Shown here: positions 38,359 to 48,368 of the stretch, piece by piece | How positions within the stretch are numbered: the first letter of the stretch is position 1 | How the letters are laid out: the number at the start of each line of letters is the position of its first letter | Source of the DNA: Fibrisoma limi BUZ 3 | GTDB lineage: Bacteria > Bacteroidota > Bacteroidia > Cytophagales > Spirosomataceae | Assembly (NCBI RefSeq): GCF_000296815.2 | Contig: NZ_CAIT01000009.1 | Span: 620,001 to 684,000, forward strand | DNA: 64,000 nt | Reading direction: 5' to 3' | Notes under the pieces: generated by a model | Seen by the model: the letters and a program-made list of their open reading frames with translations, nothing else | The model's database searches: none | What the model was told of the DNA's origin: nothing | Made by a program: the position numbers and the translations under genes

Positions 38359-40815
38359 TTATTTTTTCAGTCTTTCAGCAAGCATCTTGATAAAATACCC
38401 TCCTACTACCGAACGAGCACGAAAATCAATTTGTCGTCCATCGGTCGTTTCGTGCCAGTCGCCAAGTGGAATGCGATCGGGCCCTTCGTTGACAAACCGG
38501 ATGATAGGCTCAATCAGCGCCCTGAACTCCGCGGGATTATCCGTCATGGTTGCCGTCCAGACAATCCAGTCCGACTTGGTATACGTCCGGCGACTATCCA
38601 GCGACAAACCGAATCGCTGCTGTTTGGTCAGGTAGTAAGCTATCTCCTTCTCAATGACCTCACCTGGAAAAATCCGTAATCCCAGCAGCTTATCCCACAC
38701 CAGATTGTACTTTTGACTCCAGGTACCTGGCTTCTCAAACGTTAGCGAGTAATGGTCGCCATCGTCGGCCAGTTTCATCCATTTACGAGCCAGTACCCGC
38801 GCTAACTCCATGTATTCGGCTTCCCGCCAGCTATCTCCAAGACGACCAGCCAGGTACCCATAGCAGGCAATACCCAGAATAGCCTTGGCCGATAGGTTCG
38901 CGTTACGGGCGATGTGGCCGGCAAAATCGTCGGTACAAAGCTGATTGGCCGGATCAAAACCGTCGCGGGTCAGGTAATCGACCCAGTTGCTCAAAACCGT
39001 CCAGTGCTTACGCGCATAATTGGCATTGCCCTCCACAGCCGCGATGGCCGCTGTCAGAATCAGCATGTTGCCGCACTCCTCAACGGGCATATCTTCCCCA
39101 TAGGTCTGTCCATTCGCAATGGGGTACGTACCAACGTCGTGTGCCGCGAAGGGCTTGGTCCATCTGCCGCTTTCGGAATAATAAAAGATGGGTTCCATCA
39201 TACCTTTCAGCAACACGGGATTGTAGAGCAGGAACAACGGTGCTGAAGGGTAGGTAACATCAACCGTACCAATGGACCCATTACTGAAATTCTCTTTTGA
39301 AAAGAACAACGGCGTACCGTCGGGGCCGGCCACCAGCTTATGAGCTGCAATGGCCTGCCGGTAGCCCAGCACACACAGATCGGCGTAGGCAGCGCCACCA
39401 GCTTTTAAAGCATCGTTATACAACCGCTGATCAAAGGCATCACACTGCACGCGCAGCCGGGTATAATCAGCCTCTGCATCCTGAAGCGCCTGTTCCATAG
39501 TCGCCGTTTCAGTATCAGGCTGGCTGTAGCGTCGCCACCAGGCGTTGAGCGGCTGACCAAAGTATTCGATTGACTTGACATCGTCGTATCCAACTAGCAG
39601 ATGGCGTTCCACAGACCGGGAGCTTATCAATCCCAGATCCATACTCGTAGCCAGCACCGGCAACGTATCACTCACCAGCCGGGGCATCTGTTCGTGCAGA
39701 TCCGTTACACGTCCGTCGCGCTCAAATTGATTCAGCGCACTGGCTAACGACCCGATTCGTCGGCTGGTTTTCGCTTCAGCCGGTGATGCTACGTAAAGGT
39801 AGCCCCAGTCGATGCGTACGTCATCGCCTTTGCGACCCAGAACGTTTTGCTCAACCGTTCCAACCCGCATGAAATCGAGCTTCCCGGCCCGCCCCCGTCG
39901 CCACGTTACCAGTTGGTCGGGCGAGTTGACAGCAACTTCGGCAGATACGTCGGTGTACAATTGTACATCGTGATGAGTACCATCCGTTGCCTGAACACGA
40001 TACGTAACATACTGTACCGGCCTCGACAATACGTCGAGATTATCCATCAGAAGCGGAGCTGTAAACGTTACGGTCAATTCAACGCCCTCAACCACAAACG
40101 TATAAATGGACTGCGTAGCCGTGATTCGATGGCTGGTTTGCCGGGCAGTTGGGTAATTGAATAGCCGCTCTTCCATAAGACCTACGTCTACAAAGCCAGG
40201 CCCCGATTGTTGCCGACTATGAAAAGCAATCAGGTTCTGGCCTTTCCGTAGCACTTCCGAAGCTTTTAAATTGGTGGGCGTCACTCGATAAGTAGGCGCT
40301 GCTCCACCTACTTCGGCCACCGGAACGCCGTTGATGTACAATTCATACGTATCATGTTGAATGGCATTAACCAACAGGCGCCCTTCCGGTACGTTGTGAA
40401 GGGTAACCGTACGGCGAACATATATGTCGGATGTATCCCAGCGTGTAAGATCCTTATCGCGGCTTCCGAACACCCCCTGGCCAGTTGTCCATCGGCTATC
40501 GTCAAAATCAGGCTGTACCCAGGTGTCGTTTGGTTGCTGGGTTGTCTCATAACGAGCCTCATATGGATTGCGCTGGGCCGACGGAATAATGGTTTCGCCC
40601 GCAAAAGACGGATTCCCCATGAAACGATACACACAGCCGTCGACACGAATGAGGCCATTCAATTGATGTGGCCGTCCCGTCCAGTGGCGGGTCGTATCCG
40701 TACTGAGTTGATCACCAAACGACCAGATACTTGTGTATGGATCTATGGTGATTAATGGTGTCGCCGGTGGATTGAGGGCTACTGTCGAAACAGCTCGCCC
40801 ATCAGGAGTTAACAT
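38359..40815 (-). CDS. Glutaminase-family protein (DUF4964/5127/4965/1793)
   Basis: An 818-aa protein similar to fungal GtaA-type glutaminases. N-terminal TPLITIDPYTSIWSF and the DUF5127-like region are followed by the six-hairpin-like C-terminal domain (~450-800) with DVTYPSAPLFLLYNPVLLK, GQTYGEDMPVEECGNML and LCTDDFAGHIARNANLSAKAI. Family members hydrolyse glutamine or act on glycans; the reaction here is inferred. Most homologs are secreted, but this start (MLTPDGRAVSTVAL) has no obvious signal. Confidence 0.8.
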   Translation of the reverse strand: MLTPDGRAVSTVALNPPATPLITIDPYTSIWSFGDQLSTDTTRHWTGRPHQLNGLIRVDGCVYRFMGNPSFAGETIIPSAQRNPYEARYETTQQPNDTWVQPDFDDSRWTTGQGVFGSRDKDLTRWDTSDIYVRRTVTLHNVPEGRLLVNAIQHDTYELYINGVPVAEVGGAAPTYRVTPTNLKASEVLRKGQNLIAFHSRQQSGPGFVDVGLMEERLFNYPTARQTSHRITATQSIYTFVVEGVELTVTFTAPLLMDNLDVLSRPVQYVTYRVQATDGTHHDVQLYTDVSAEVAVNSPDQLVTWRRGRAGKLDFMRVGTVEQNVLGRKGDDVRIDWGYLYVASPAEAKTSRRIGSLASALNQFERDGRVTDLHEQMPRLVSDTLPVLATSMDLGLISSRSVERHLLVGYDDVKSIEYFGQPLNAWWRRYSQPDTETATMEQALQDAEADYTRLRVQCDAFDQRLYNDALKAGGAAYADLCVLGYRQAIAAHKLVAGPDGTPLFFSKENFSNGSIGTVDVTYPSAPLFLLYNPVLLKGMMEPIFYYSESGRWTKPFAAHDVGTYPIANGQTYGEDMPVEECGNMLILTAAIAAVEGNANYARKHWTVLSNWVDYLTRDGFDPANQLCTDDFAGHIARNANLSAKAILGIACYGYLAGRLGDSWREAEYMELARVLARKWMKLADDGDHYSLTFEKPGTWSQKYNLVWDKLLGLRIFPGEVIEKEIAYYLTKQQRFGLSLDSRRTYTKSDWIVWTATMTDNPAEFRALIEPIIRFVNEGPDRIPLGDWHETTDGRQIDFRARSVVGGYFIKMLAERLKK

Positions 40816-41153
40816 GGCTATTTACAAGTTACGGTTCTACGGTAATACAAAAGTAGTTTCAAGCAAATAACAATTTGCATCTATATAACATATTTTTTTA
40901 CTATTTTAATATACTCGAAGTGTAATGTGTTGAATGAATGGTTGTAATTGCTGCAATACACAAGAGTTTTATGTAGATAAATTAATTCTATTGAATGCTA
41001 TGGTACCCAAAAGATTGCTGTCAAATCACAACAAGAAATAGCTACTATATATTTCAAGAACGATTTTCTAAAAGCAGGAAAGATTACAACAGGAATTTGA
41101 CGAAATTGATGGCTGAATTCTAACTATATCGAACCTAACGCCTTTAGAAACGC
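40816..41153. other. AT-rich intergenic region
   Basis: A ~340-bp AT-rich gap between the divergent glutaminase and acetyltransferase genes. It contains the promoter candidate at 40848-40855 but no gene or strong hairpin. Confidence 0.6.
40848..40855 (-). promoter_or_regulatory. Putative -7 element of the glutaminase gene
   Basis: On the minus strand this reads TACTTTTG, an exact TAnnTTTG match. The transcript would start ~26 nt before the ATG. A TTG occurs 15 bp upstream, slightly closer than usual. Confidence 0.4.
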
Positions 41154-41615
41154 ATGCAAATCTTAGCCGAAAGCCCGATGGCAGTTGTCATACGGTCGGC
41201 AACCCAGCAGGACGGGGATGCGATTTATAACTTTCTCTGTGATTTGGAGGATACAACGCTGAATCCAACAGCGTTTCGGGCTATTTTTCGGCATAACCTA
41301 ACTAATCCGCTGATTCATTATCTGGTGGCTGATCTAAATAATAAAGTGATTGGTTTCGTCAGTTGTCATGTCCAGTACTTACTGCATCATACAGGTAAAG
41401 TGGGTGAAATTCAGGAATTATACGTTCGGCCGGAGTTCCGTGGCCAACGAATTGGTAAACAGCTAATGGCTGCTGTTGATGATCTGGCTCAGCAGCACGG
41501 GTTTATCAATCTTGAGGTCACGACCAATCAACATCGAACGGCTACTGTCCAATTTTACGAACAGCTGGCCTTCCACCCTACTCATTGTAAGCTTGTTAAA
41601 TCGCTTAGCTCCTGA
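41154..41615 (+). CDS. GNAT family N-acetyltransferase
   Basis: A 153-aa GNAT protein. The acetyl-CoA pyrophosphate-binding motif A is VRPEFRGQRIGKQLM (RxxGxG/A form), preceded by GEIQELYV and followed by LEVTTNQHRTATVQFYEQLAF. The acceptor is unknown. Its TGA overlaps the next ATG by one base (TGATG), so the serine hydrolase that follows is coupled. A second ATG 8 codons later is a possible start. Confidence 0.85.
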   Translation: MQILAESPMAVVIRSATQQDGDAIYNFLCDLEDTTLNPTAFRAIFRHNLTNPLIHYLVADLNNKVIGFVSCHVQYLLHHTGKVGEIQELYVRPEFRGQRIGKQLMAAVDDLAQQHGFINLEVTTNQHRTATVQFYEQLAFHPTHCKLVKSLSS

Positions 41616-42568
41616 TGCGTGTATCATACATCCTGGCTTTTATAACCTACTGTCTGTCATTTTCTGTTATTGCACAACCTTTACAAGTTCAGCACAGCAA
41701 CGTCCGTCGTGGAAACGTCCGGCGTACCGACGTTAAACTTGAGCGAAAATTGGCCAGCCTGCTGGATGGCTTTCAGGGTGATGTTGGTCTCTACGTACGC
41801 CATTTGAGAACTGGCCGAACCGTAGCAATCAACGCCGACACACTTTTCCCAACGGCCAGTACCATAAAAATACCGATACAATGTGGACTATTCGCTAAAC
41901 TGGCAGCGGGGGAACTAACTTACCAGCAGGAACTTATATACCGCGATTCGCTTCACTACGACGATGGCATTGTAGGGTCCCTGAAAGATGGGGCTAAGAT
42001 TCCACTTAGCCAGGTAGTCATGCTTATGGAGACTATCAGCGATAATACAGGAAGTCTTTGGTGCCAGGCGCTGGCTGGAGGAGGCCAGACCATTAATACC
42101 TGGCTCGACGCAAACGGCTTCCGGCAAACCCGCGTCAACTCCCGGACACCAGGTCGGGAAGCTTACCGAAAGCTATACGGCTGGGGCCAGACAACGCCCC
42201 GCGAACTGGCCGAGCTTCTCGTTTATATTCGTGAAGGCCGCGCTATCAGCCCTGATGCCAGCGAACGCATGTACCGCAACCTCAGTCGCCAATACTGGGA
42301 TGGCGACGCTTTATCCCAGATTCCTCCCGACGTGAAAGTTGCTACAAAAAACGGTGCAGTTAATCAATCCCGCTCGGAGGTGGTTCTGGTTCATGCTCCC
42401 CACGGCGAGTACGTTTTTTGTCTGATGACCAAGAACCAGAAAGATGAACGCTGGATACGTAGTAATGAAGGCGCTACGTTGCTCCGTCATGTATCGGCTT
42501 TGATCTGGCAGCATTTTGAGCCCCGTTCGACGTGGAAACCGGTTGCGGGCTATGAAAAGTGGTGGTAA
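41615..42568 (+). CDS. Secreted class A beta-lactamase-like serine hydrolase
   Basis: A 317-aa exported protein. The nucleophile motif S-T-I-K (PTASTIKIP, ~92-95) and the SDN motif (ISDNTGS, ~145) of class A beta-lactamases are present. The third motif reads KNG instead of K-T/S-G, and the omega-loop region SRTPGREAYRK has Thr where Glu166 should be. So it is probably a related peptidase or esterase and not a functional beta-lactamase (inference). It is translationally coupled to the GNAT gene. Confidence 0.75.
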   Translation: MRVSYILAFITYCLSFSVIAQPLQVQHSNVRRGNVRRTDVKLERKLASLLDGFQGDVGLYVRHLRTGRTVAINADTLFPTASTIKIPIQCGLFAKLAAGELTYQQELIYRDSLHYDDGIVGSLKDGAKIPLSQVVMLMETISDNTGSLWCQALAGGGQTINTWLDANGFRQTRVNSRTPGREAYRKLYGWGQTTPRELAELLVYIREGRAISPDASERMYRNLSRQYWDGDALSQIPPDVKVATKNGAVNQSRSEVVLVHAPHGEYVFCLMTKNQKDERWIRSNEGATLLRHVSALIWQHFEPRSTWKPVAGYEKWW

Positions 42569-42570
42569 CA

Positions 42571-42599
42571 AAAAAGCCCTTCCCGTTGGGAAAGGCTTT
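42571..42599. terminator. Bidirectional intrinsic terminator
   Basis: A stem of AAGCCCTTCCC / GGGAAAGGCTT (one mismatch, 3-nt loop) with T-rich flanks, between the convergent hydrolase and atpH genes. On the minus strand six T follow, so it mainly ends the atp operon. Confidence 0.75.
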
Positions 42600-42619
42600 C
42601 ATTTAAAGACGTTACAGGC

Positions 42620-43159
42620 TTAATTCAGAAAACGAAGCCGAAGCTCGTTCAACTGGCTGCGGATCGAACCGTCGATCTGCTGGTCACCAACTCGTAGAAC
42701 ATAGCCGCCGATCAGTCTCGAATCGATTTTTTCGTCAAGCTCAACCAGTTTACCGCCCGTCATTTCGGCCACCGTCGTTTTGAACCGCTCACGAAGTTCA
42801 TCTGTCAGGGGAACCGTCGTCACGACTGTAGCCCATTCGATCCCTTTCATTTCGTTGTACAGCCGAATGTATTCATTCGCGATGGCATCCATGATCGCTT
42901 CCCGGTTTTTGCGGGTAATGATCTGAAAGAAGGTCATCGACACTGGGTTGACGCGGCTTGCAAACACAGCGTTCAACACGGCATATTTTTTCTCGGTCCG
43001 AACGATGGGATTTTTCAGCATGACCATCAAGGGGCGGCTTTCTTCCACCGTACCCTTGAAGAGCATCATGTCTTTATAAACCACATCCGTTAAATTCATT
43101 TCCTGGGCCAAATCCAGCAGCGACTTGGCGTACCGAAACGCAACTGTAGATACTGCCAT
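42620..43159 (-). CDS. atpH: ATP synthase F1 subunit delta
   Basis: A 179-aa delta/OSCP subunit linking F1 to the b stalk. Start VAFRYAKSLLDLAQE and end GGYVLRVGDQQIDGSIRSQLNELR are typical. It is last in the operon: a terminator follows, and no atpA or atpG comes next. Confidence 0.9.
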   Translation of the reverse strand: MAVSTVAFRYAKSLLDLAQEMNLTDVVYKDMMLFKGTVEESRPLMVMLKNPIVRTEKKYAVLNAVFASRVNPVSMTFFQIITRKNREAIMDAIANEYIRLYNEMKGIEWATVVTTVPLTDELRERFKTTVAEMTGGKLVELDEKIDSRLIGGYVLRVGDQQIDGSIRSQLNELRLRFLN

Positions 43160-43162
43160 GGC

Positions 43163-43657
43163 TTAGTTCAGGCGTGAATTAGTTACCAGTTCTTTCACCA
43201 GTTGCTCCTGCGACGCTTTATCGCTCAGCTCTTTCCGCAGTACTTTCTCGGCAATATCCAGCGAGAGCATCACCACTTCTTTCTTCATCTGAGCTACCAG
43301 TGCCTGCCGTTCGTTCTGCATGCTTTCACGGGCCAGCTCCAGCATACGCTGCCCTTCAGCAGCCGCTTTATCGCGAGCATCAGCCACCATTTTATCAGCG
43401 GTTTCTTTAGCACCCCGCAGAATAGTATCGCGCTCAATCCGAGCCTGCGCCAGCAGTTTTTCATTATCGGCCTTCAGAGCCGCCATTTCAGCGCGGGTTT
43501 TTTCGGCCAGATCCAATGCGCTCTGGATGTTGTCCTCCCGCTCTTTCAGACTAGCTGTAATGGGTTTCCAGGCAAAGGCACGCAGGATCAGGAAAATACC
43601 AAGGAAAATAACTACTTGCCAGAACAACAGGCCAATGTCGGGGGTAAGCAGATCCAT
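43163..43657 (-). CDS. atpF: ATP synthase F0 subunit b
   Basis: A 164-aa peripheral stalk subunit. One N-terminal membrane helix (DIGLLFWQVVIFLGIFLI) is followed by a long charged coiled coil (~30-150). It is 3 nt from atpH. Confidence 0.92.
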   Translation of the reverse strand: MDLLTPDIGLLFWQVVIFLGIFLILRAFAWKPITASLKEREDNIQSALDLAEKTRAEMAALKADNEKLLAQARIERDTILRGAKETADKMVADARDKAAAEGQRMLELARESMQNERQALVAQMKKEVVMLSLDIAEKVLRKELSDKASQEQLVKELVTNSRLN

Positions 43658-43817
43658 ACTGTTTTACTGTTTTTATACTAGTTCGCTATATCCAATCTTT
43701 TGTTTGGGATGGCCCGTTCGCTGGCTATTCCAAACGAACGGACTCTCACCGATACAGTTGGGTCTGATGCCGTCGCCTAATGCAGACAGCGACCCAAGTG
43801 CTGATTCGTTCGCCTAA

Positions 43818-44105
<288 letters not shown>

Positions 44106-44208
44106 TTATATAGTGAAACAAAAGATTGCATTTTCTAGGGCATTAGATACCGGCTACGAGTCGTTAAACTTTTCACCCGAAAACTAACGTCGTTTACCGT
44201 CCAGCATC

Positions 44209-45291
44209 TTAATGATGCGGGTCAGTACCTTCGTAGCCGATTCCATGGTCGGCTTCGTGATGTTCTTCAACGGCACTACCGATGTACATAGACGTCAGCA
44301 GGGTGAAGATAAAAGCCTGCAGAAAGGCCACCAGTAATTCAATGCCGTTCATGAACAGGGCAAACACGGTTACCAGCGGGCTGACCGCGAGACCAGTACC
44401 GGTACCGCCAAGATTCCGGGCAATGAAAATCAGACCAAGCAAGCTCAGGATAATGATGTGACCTGCCGTAATGTTCGCAAATAACCGGACCATGAGTGAG
44501 AACGGTTTCATGAACACGCCGACGATCTCAACCGGAATCATGATCGGCAACAGCGCGATGGGTACACCCGTTGGCTTTATAATGTGGGCCCAGTAATGTT
44601 TATTACCGCTGAAATTGGTGATCAGGAATGAAATAACAGCCAGCACGAGCGTTACCGCGATGTTACCCGTCAGGTTGGCCCCCCCCGGCAACAGCCCCAG
44701 CAAATTGTTGATCAGAATAAAGAAAAATAAAGTCAGCAGATACGGCAGATAGCGTTCGTATTTCGGACCAATATTCGGCTTGGCAATCTCGTCGCGTACA
44801 AAGAGGATGATCGGCTCAAGAAACGACTGAATACCCTTCGGCGCCCGCCCTTTGTTTTTCTCGTATCCGTTACGAACCGAAAAGAAAACAGCCAGCAATA
44901 TGATGGCACTCAGGAGCAGGGAAGCAACGTTTTTGGTAATGGAAAAATCCCAGACTTTTACACTTTCGTCAATCTCACCGGTAGCCGTTACACGGTGAAT
45001 GTCGCCCTCGTGCTCTTTATAGCCATTGTAAACCTCATCGTGCATGATGTGTGACGATGAAAACACTTCCAGTCCACGGTCCTGGGTATACAAAATAACT
45101 GGTAGCGGAACAGTCAGACCATGAGCCAGTTCCCAGCCATGTTCATCCTTAATGTGGTGCATAATCATGTCGCCCACATTAAATTCGCCGTGCTCAGCAC
45201 TCTCGTGCGTTTCCTGCGCCTTAACAGCAGGTAACGTACTGACAAACAGGGCAAGGCAAAGACTTATTTTATAGATTAACGAGCGCATCAT
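44209..45291 (-). CDS. atpB: ATP synthase F0 subunit a
   Basis: A 360-aa proton-channel subunit, ~90 residues longer than in E. coli. The N-terminus has a cleavable-type signal (LCLALFVSTLPAVKA) and a His-rich domain (~25-105), a known Bacteroidota feature. Family motifs include LGLLPGGANLTGNI, PFSLMVRLFANITAGHIII (with the essential Arg) and AFIFTLLTSMYI. Confidence 0.93.
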   Translation of the reverse strand: MMRSLIYKISLCLALFVSTLPAVKAQETHESAEHGEFNVGDMIMHHIKDEHGWELAHGLTVPLPVILYTQDRGLEVFSSSHIMHDEVYNGYKEHEGDIHRVTATGEIDESVKVWDFSITKNVASLLLSAIILLAVFFSVRNGYEKNKGRAPKGIQSFLEPIILFVRDEIAKPNIGPKYERYLPYLLTLFFFILINNLLGLLPGGANLTGNIAVTLVLAVISFLITNFSGNKHYWAHIIKPTGVPIALLPIMIPVEIVGVFMKPFSLMVRLFANITAGHIIILSLLGLIFIARNLGGTGTGLAVSPLVTVFALFMNGIELLVAFLQAFIFTLLTSMYIGSAVEEHHEADHGIGYEGTDPHH

Positions 45292-45311
45292 ATATGAAGT
45301 ACTTTTCGTTT

Positions 45312-45674
45312 CTACGAATCGCGTCGCAAGTTACGACTAAGGCCGTAGATTTCAAAACAGGTATATAAGATATACAACATCAGAAAATCCACAACGAATG
45401 CTTGTCGATTGTCGATACCGCGGTACAAAAATACACCCACAAATCCTGCACACAGCAGTAAACGGGCTACTGTAAAGATCAGGTAAAACTGTACAAACCC
45501 CTGACTGCCACGTTGATTACCAATATCCATTAATCGGGACAGCAGATACGACAGGCTGAGAAAGAACAAAAGCATGTAGGGCCAGGCTGTATGCAGCCAG
45601 GGGGTGGGTATTGTTCGTTCGGCTACAAAAAATACAATTGCCAGCCCTGCGGTAAAAAGAATGGAACGCAGCAT
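45312..45674 (-). CDS. AtpI-like four-helix membrane protein
   Basis: A ~120-aa protein with four membrane helices (SILFTAGLAIVFFV, WPYMLLFFLSLSYLL, FYLIFTVARLLLCAGFVGVF, DFLMLYILYTCFEIYGL). It stands between atpZ and atpB, where AtpI is found, and may help assemble the c-ring or import Mg2+. Its ATG overlaps the atpZ stop by one base, so the coupling defines the start. Confidence 0.7.
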   Translation of the reverse strand: MLRSILFTAGLAIVFFVAERTIPTPWLHTAWPYMLLFFLSLSYLLSRLMDIGNQRGSQGFVQFYLIFTVARLLLCAGFVGVFLYRGIDNRQAFVVDFLMLYILYTCFEIYGLSRNLRRDS

Positions 45675-45952
45675 CAATATTTGGGCAACTGGCGAATAAA
45701 CAGATATAACGAAGCGCCGATAGCGGTTAGTGACAGAACAATCGTCCAGATTGGCCGTTCGTTGCCTTGCCATTCGTCGAGCTTCATACCGCCCCATACT
45801 CCCAGTCCGATGGTGCCAAGCATCTGGAAAGCAATGCTGCTGTACTGGGCATACGACGTTGTTTTTTCGGTTGCCTTTTCTATGAGATTCCGCTGGGTCT
45901 CATCGTCTGGCTGTTCGGGGTTATTTTCGGTAGTTTCCGCCATGTTCGTCAA
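45674..45952 (-). CDS. AtpZ/AtpI-type F0F1 ATPase accessory protein
   Basis: A 92-aa protein with a hydrophilic acidic N-part and two membrane helices: SSIAFQMLGTIGLGVWGG and IWTIVLSLTAIGASLYLF. The GxWxGxKLDEW motif is typical of the AtpZ family. It heads the atp operon and is divergent from sprE/porW. Confidence 0.85.
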   Translation of the reverse strand: MTNMAETTENNPEQPDDETQRNLIEKATEKTTSYAQYSSIAFQMLGTIGLGVWGGMKLDEWQGNERPIWTIVLSLTAIGASLYLFIRQLPKY

Positions 45953-46048
45953 TCAAGAATCCAAAATTCGTTAATTTGGCATTACGTTCCATACGGTCAG
46001 CCCGGCCGCGGTCGTTTGATTAATAAGTGCGTACGTGTATCCGTTTAA

Positions 46049-48292
46049 ATGCCACGTTATTTTACTAACCGCCCCATCCTGCTTCTGACGGCAGTAATCA
46101 TACTGACCGGGGCGCTGGCTTCTTGTTCTCAATACAGTAATCGACCGGTCAGCAAAGGTTACCATAACCTGACGGCTCACTACAACGCGTATATTATCGC
46201 CCGTGATGAGATAGCCGCCATTGAGCAGCAATTGTTTAAAACCCGCCAGGAAAACTATAACCAGCTACTGCCAATTCTGTTACCAGTAGACTCGATGCTG
46301 GTGATGCCCATGAAGGCGCAACTCGACGATGCGATCAAGAAAGCGTCTATCATTGCTGAGCGGCATCAGAACAGCAAATGGCTTGATGATGGGTATAATT
46401 TGATTGGTAAAGCCCGGCTACTGAAACAGGATCTACCCAACGCCATTGAGGTATTCAAATACGTCAACACAAAAGGGCGGGACGAAAACGACAAGCACAC
46501 AGCCCTCGTAGGATTGATGCGGGCCTATGTGGAAGCGAGCGACTATACCAACGCGCTGAATGTGGCTGAATACCTGCGTACCCAGCCGCTCAACAAAGAA
46601 AATACGCGTGATTTTTACCTGACAAAAGCGTATCTGCACGAACGCAAGGGCGAATATGCGACGGCGGCCGGTATTCTGGAGGCTACATTTCCTCTTCTGA
46701 AAAAAGGAGAAGCTACGGCGCGGTTGTATTTGATTGCCGGTCAGTTATATGACCTGATTGGTCAGCCAGCCAAAGCCGCGGAAAACTACCGAAAAGTGAT
46801 ACGTTCCCGGCCTTCGTACGATCAGTCGTTCTACGCCAACCTGTATGCTATTCAGAGCAATGGCCTGATGGGTGATAAAAGCCGCGTAGCCGAAGCGATG
46901 GGTTCGTTCGATCGGATGCTTAACGACCGTAAGAACTCGGATCTGAAAGACAAGATTTACTATACCATGGGGCTGCTCGAAGCCCGCAACGGTCGGGTTG
47001 ACCAGGCCATTACGTACTACAGCCGCTCCATTCAGGCGGCTGGTGGCAATTCAACTCAGGTACCTTACACGTACCTGGAAATGGGCCGGTTGTTTTTCGA
47101 TAAGAAGTCCGACTACAACAAAGCCAAAATGTATTACGACAGTGCCCTGGCGCTGTTGCCTCAGCAATCGCCGGACTATGCGGCTGTGCTGACCAGAAAA
47201 CGTACCCTCGACGAATTTGTACGGCACCAGAACACCATTCATACGCAGGATAGTCTGCTTGGGTTGTCGAAGATGAACCCGGCCGCACTGGACAGGCTGC
47301 TGGACGACGTAATTACCCGTAAGGAACGCGAGGAGCAGCAGCAAATAGAACTGGCCCGCCAGATCGTCGAACGAGCGTCGGCCGGTAATCTTAATTCGGT
47401 GCCCGGGGCTACCAATTCCAACCTGGAACCTGCTCAGCGCTGGATCTTGTATAATCCGGTAGCTTCGAGCCAGGGACGGCAGGAATTTGGATCTCGCTGG
47501 GGTAATCGCCCGCTGGAAGACAACTGGCGTCGGAGTAATAAGGAGGCTTCGGAAGCCGTAGCGGGAGCAAACAGTCCGCTCAATGGCGCAACGCCTGCTA
47601 ATGCCGTCAATCCAAATGCCCCCCTGACTCAGGATGCCGGCAATACGGCAGCAACAGGTCCGGCGGCTGGGCGAAAGGCTCAGAAAGACGCCATGCTGGC
47701 CCAGATTCCATTCTCTCCCGAAGCGCAGAATCGGGCTAATCAGCAGATTGAAACTGCATTGTACAACCTCGGAAAGCTGTACAAATTTCAGCTAAACCAG
47801 CCTGCTGATGCAATTGCTACGTTTGAACAACTGCTGAGCCGGTATCCCAACACGCTCCAGAAGCCGGAAGTGTACTACCTGCTGCATCTGTCAACTGAAC
47901 AACTGGCCAAGCAGTCGGGTTGGAAAGATAAGCTGATGGCCGAATTCCCAAATACGTCCTATGCACGATTGGTCGGTAAATCGGCAAATCAGGGCAGCAA
48001 TGCCGAGTCGCAGGCTCAGCGCGCCTATTCTGAAATTTATGATTTGTACAAAGCTAACAACGTAACCGAAGCCCTGGCTCGGGCCGAGAATGCGCTGAGC
48101 AGTTTTTCGGGTACGCAGATTGAAGACAAACTGGCGCTTCTGAGAGTGATTCTGATCGGCCGCGTTCAGGGAGCTGACCCCTACCGACAGGCCTTGTCGG
48201 AGTTTATCCGGGACTATCCGTCCAGTTCGCTCCTGCCCCGCGTTAAGGAGCTTCAGGCCGCGGCTGATCAGCCAACGGCTAAGCGTAAGTAA
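46049..48292 (+). CDS. sprE: TPR lipoprotein SprE/PorW-like (type IX secretion)
   Basis: A 747-aa lipoprotein (ILTGALASC, Cys ~28). The post-lipobox region YHNLTAHYNAYIIARDEIA and SKWLDDGYNLIGKARL are conserved in SprE/PorW, an outer-membrane T9SS component. TPR-like helical repeats cover ~110-430, and a second block covers ~560-740. An Ala/Asn-rich linker lies at ~495-540. It is consistent with the gldKLMN genes of the window. Confidence 0.8.
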   Translation: MPRYFTNRPILLLTAVIILTGALASCSQYSNRPVSKGYHNLTAHYNAYIIARDEIAAIEQQLFKTRQENYNQLLPILLPVDSMLVMPMKAQLDDAIKKASIIAERHQNSKWLDDGYNLIGKARLLKQDLPNAIEVFKYVNTKGRDENDKHTALVGLMRAYVEASDYTNALNVAEYLRTQPLNKENTRDFYLTKAYLHERKGEYATAAGILEATFPLLKKGEATARLYLIAGQLYDLIGQPAKAAENYRKVIRSRPSYDQSFYANLYAIQSNGLMGDKSRVAEAMGSFDRMLNDRKNSDLKDKIYYTMGLLEARNGRVDQAITYYSRSIQAAGGNSTQVPYTYLEMGRLFFDKKSDYNKAKMYYDSALALLPQQSPDYAAVLTRKRTLDEFVRHQNTIHTQDSLLGLSKMNPAALDRLLDDVITRKEREEQQQIELARQIVERASAGNLNSVPGATNSNLEPAQRWILYNPVASSQGRQEFGSRWGNRPLEDNWRRSNKEASEAVAGANSPLNGATPANAVNPNAPLTQDAGNTAATGPAAGRKAQKDAMLAQIPFSPEAQNRANQQIETALYNLGKLYKFQLNQPADAIATFEQLLSRYPNTLQKPEVYYLLHLSTEQLAKQSGWKDKLMAEFPNTSYARLVGKSANQGSNAESQAQRAYSEIYDLYKANNVTEALARAENALSSFSGTQIEDKLALLRVILIGRVQGADPYRQALSEFIRDYPSSSLLPRVKELQAAADQPTAKRK

Positions 48293-48368
48293 ATTTTCGC
48301 GGCCATAATTGCCTCGAACCGTAACTTGATCTGTCAACAAAAGTTACGAATAACTATAACTTGTAACA

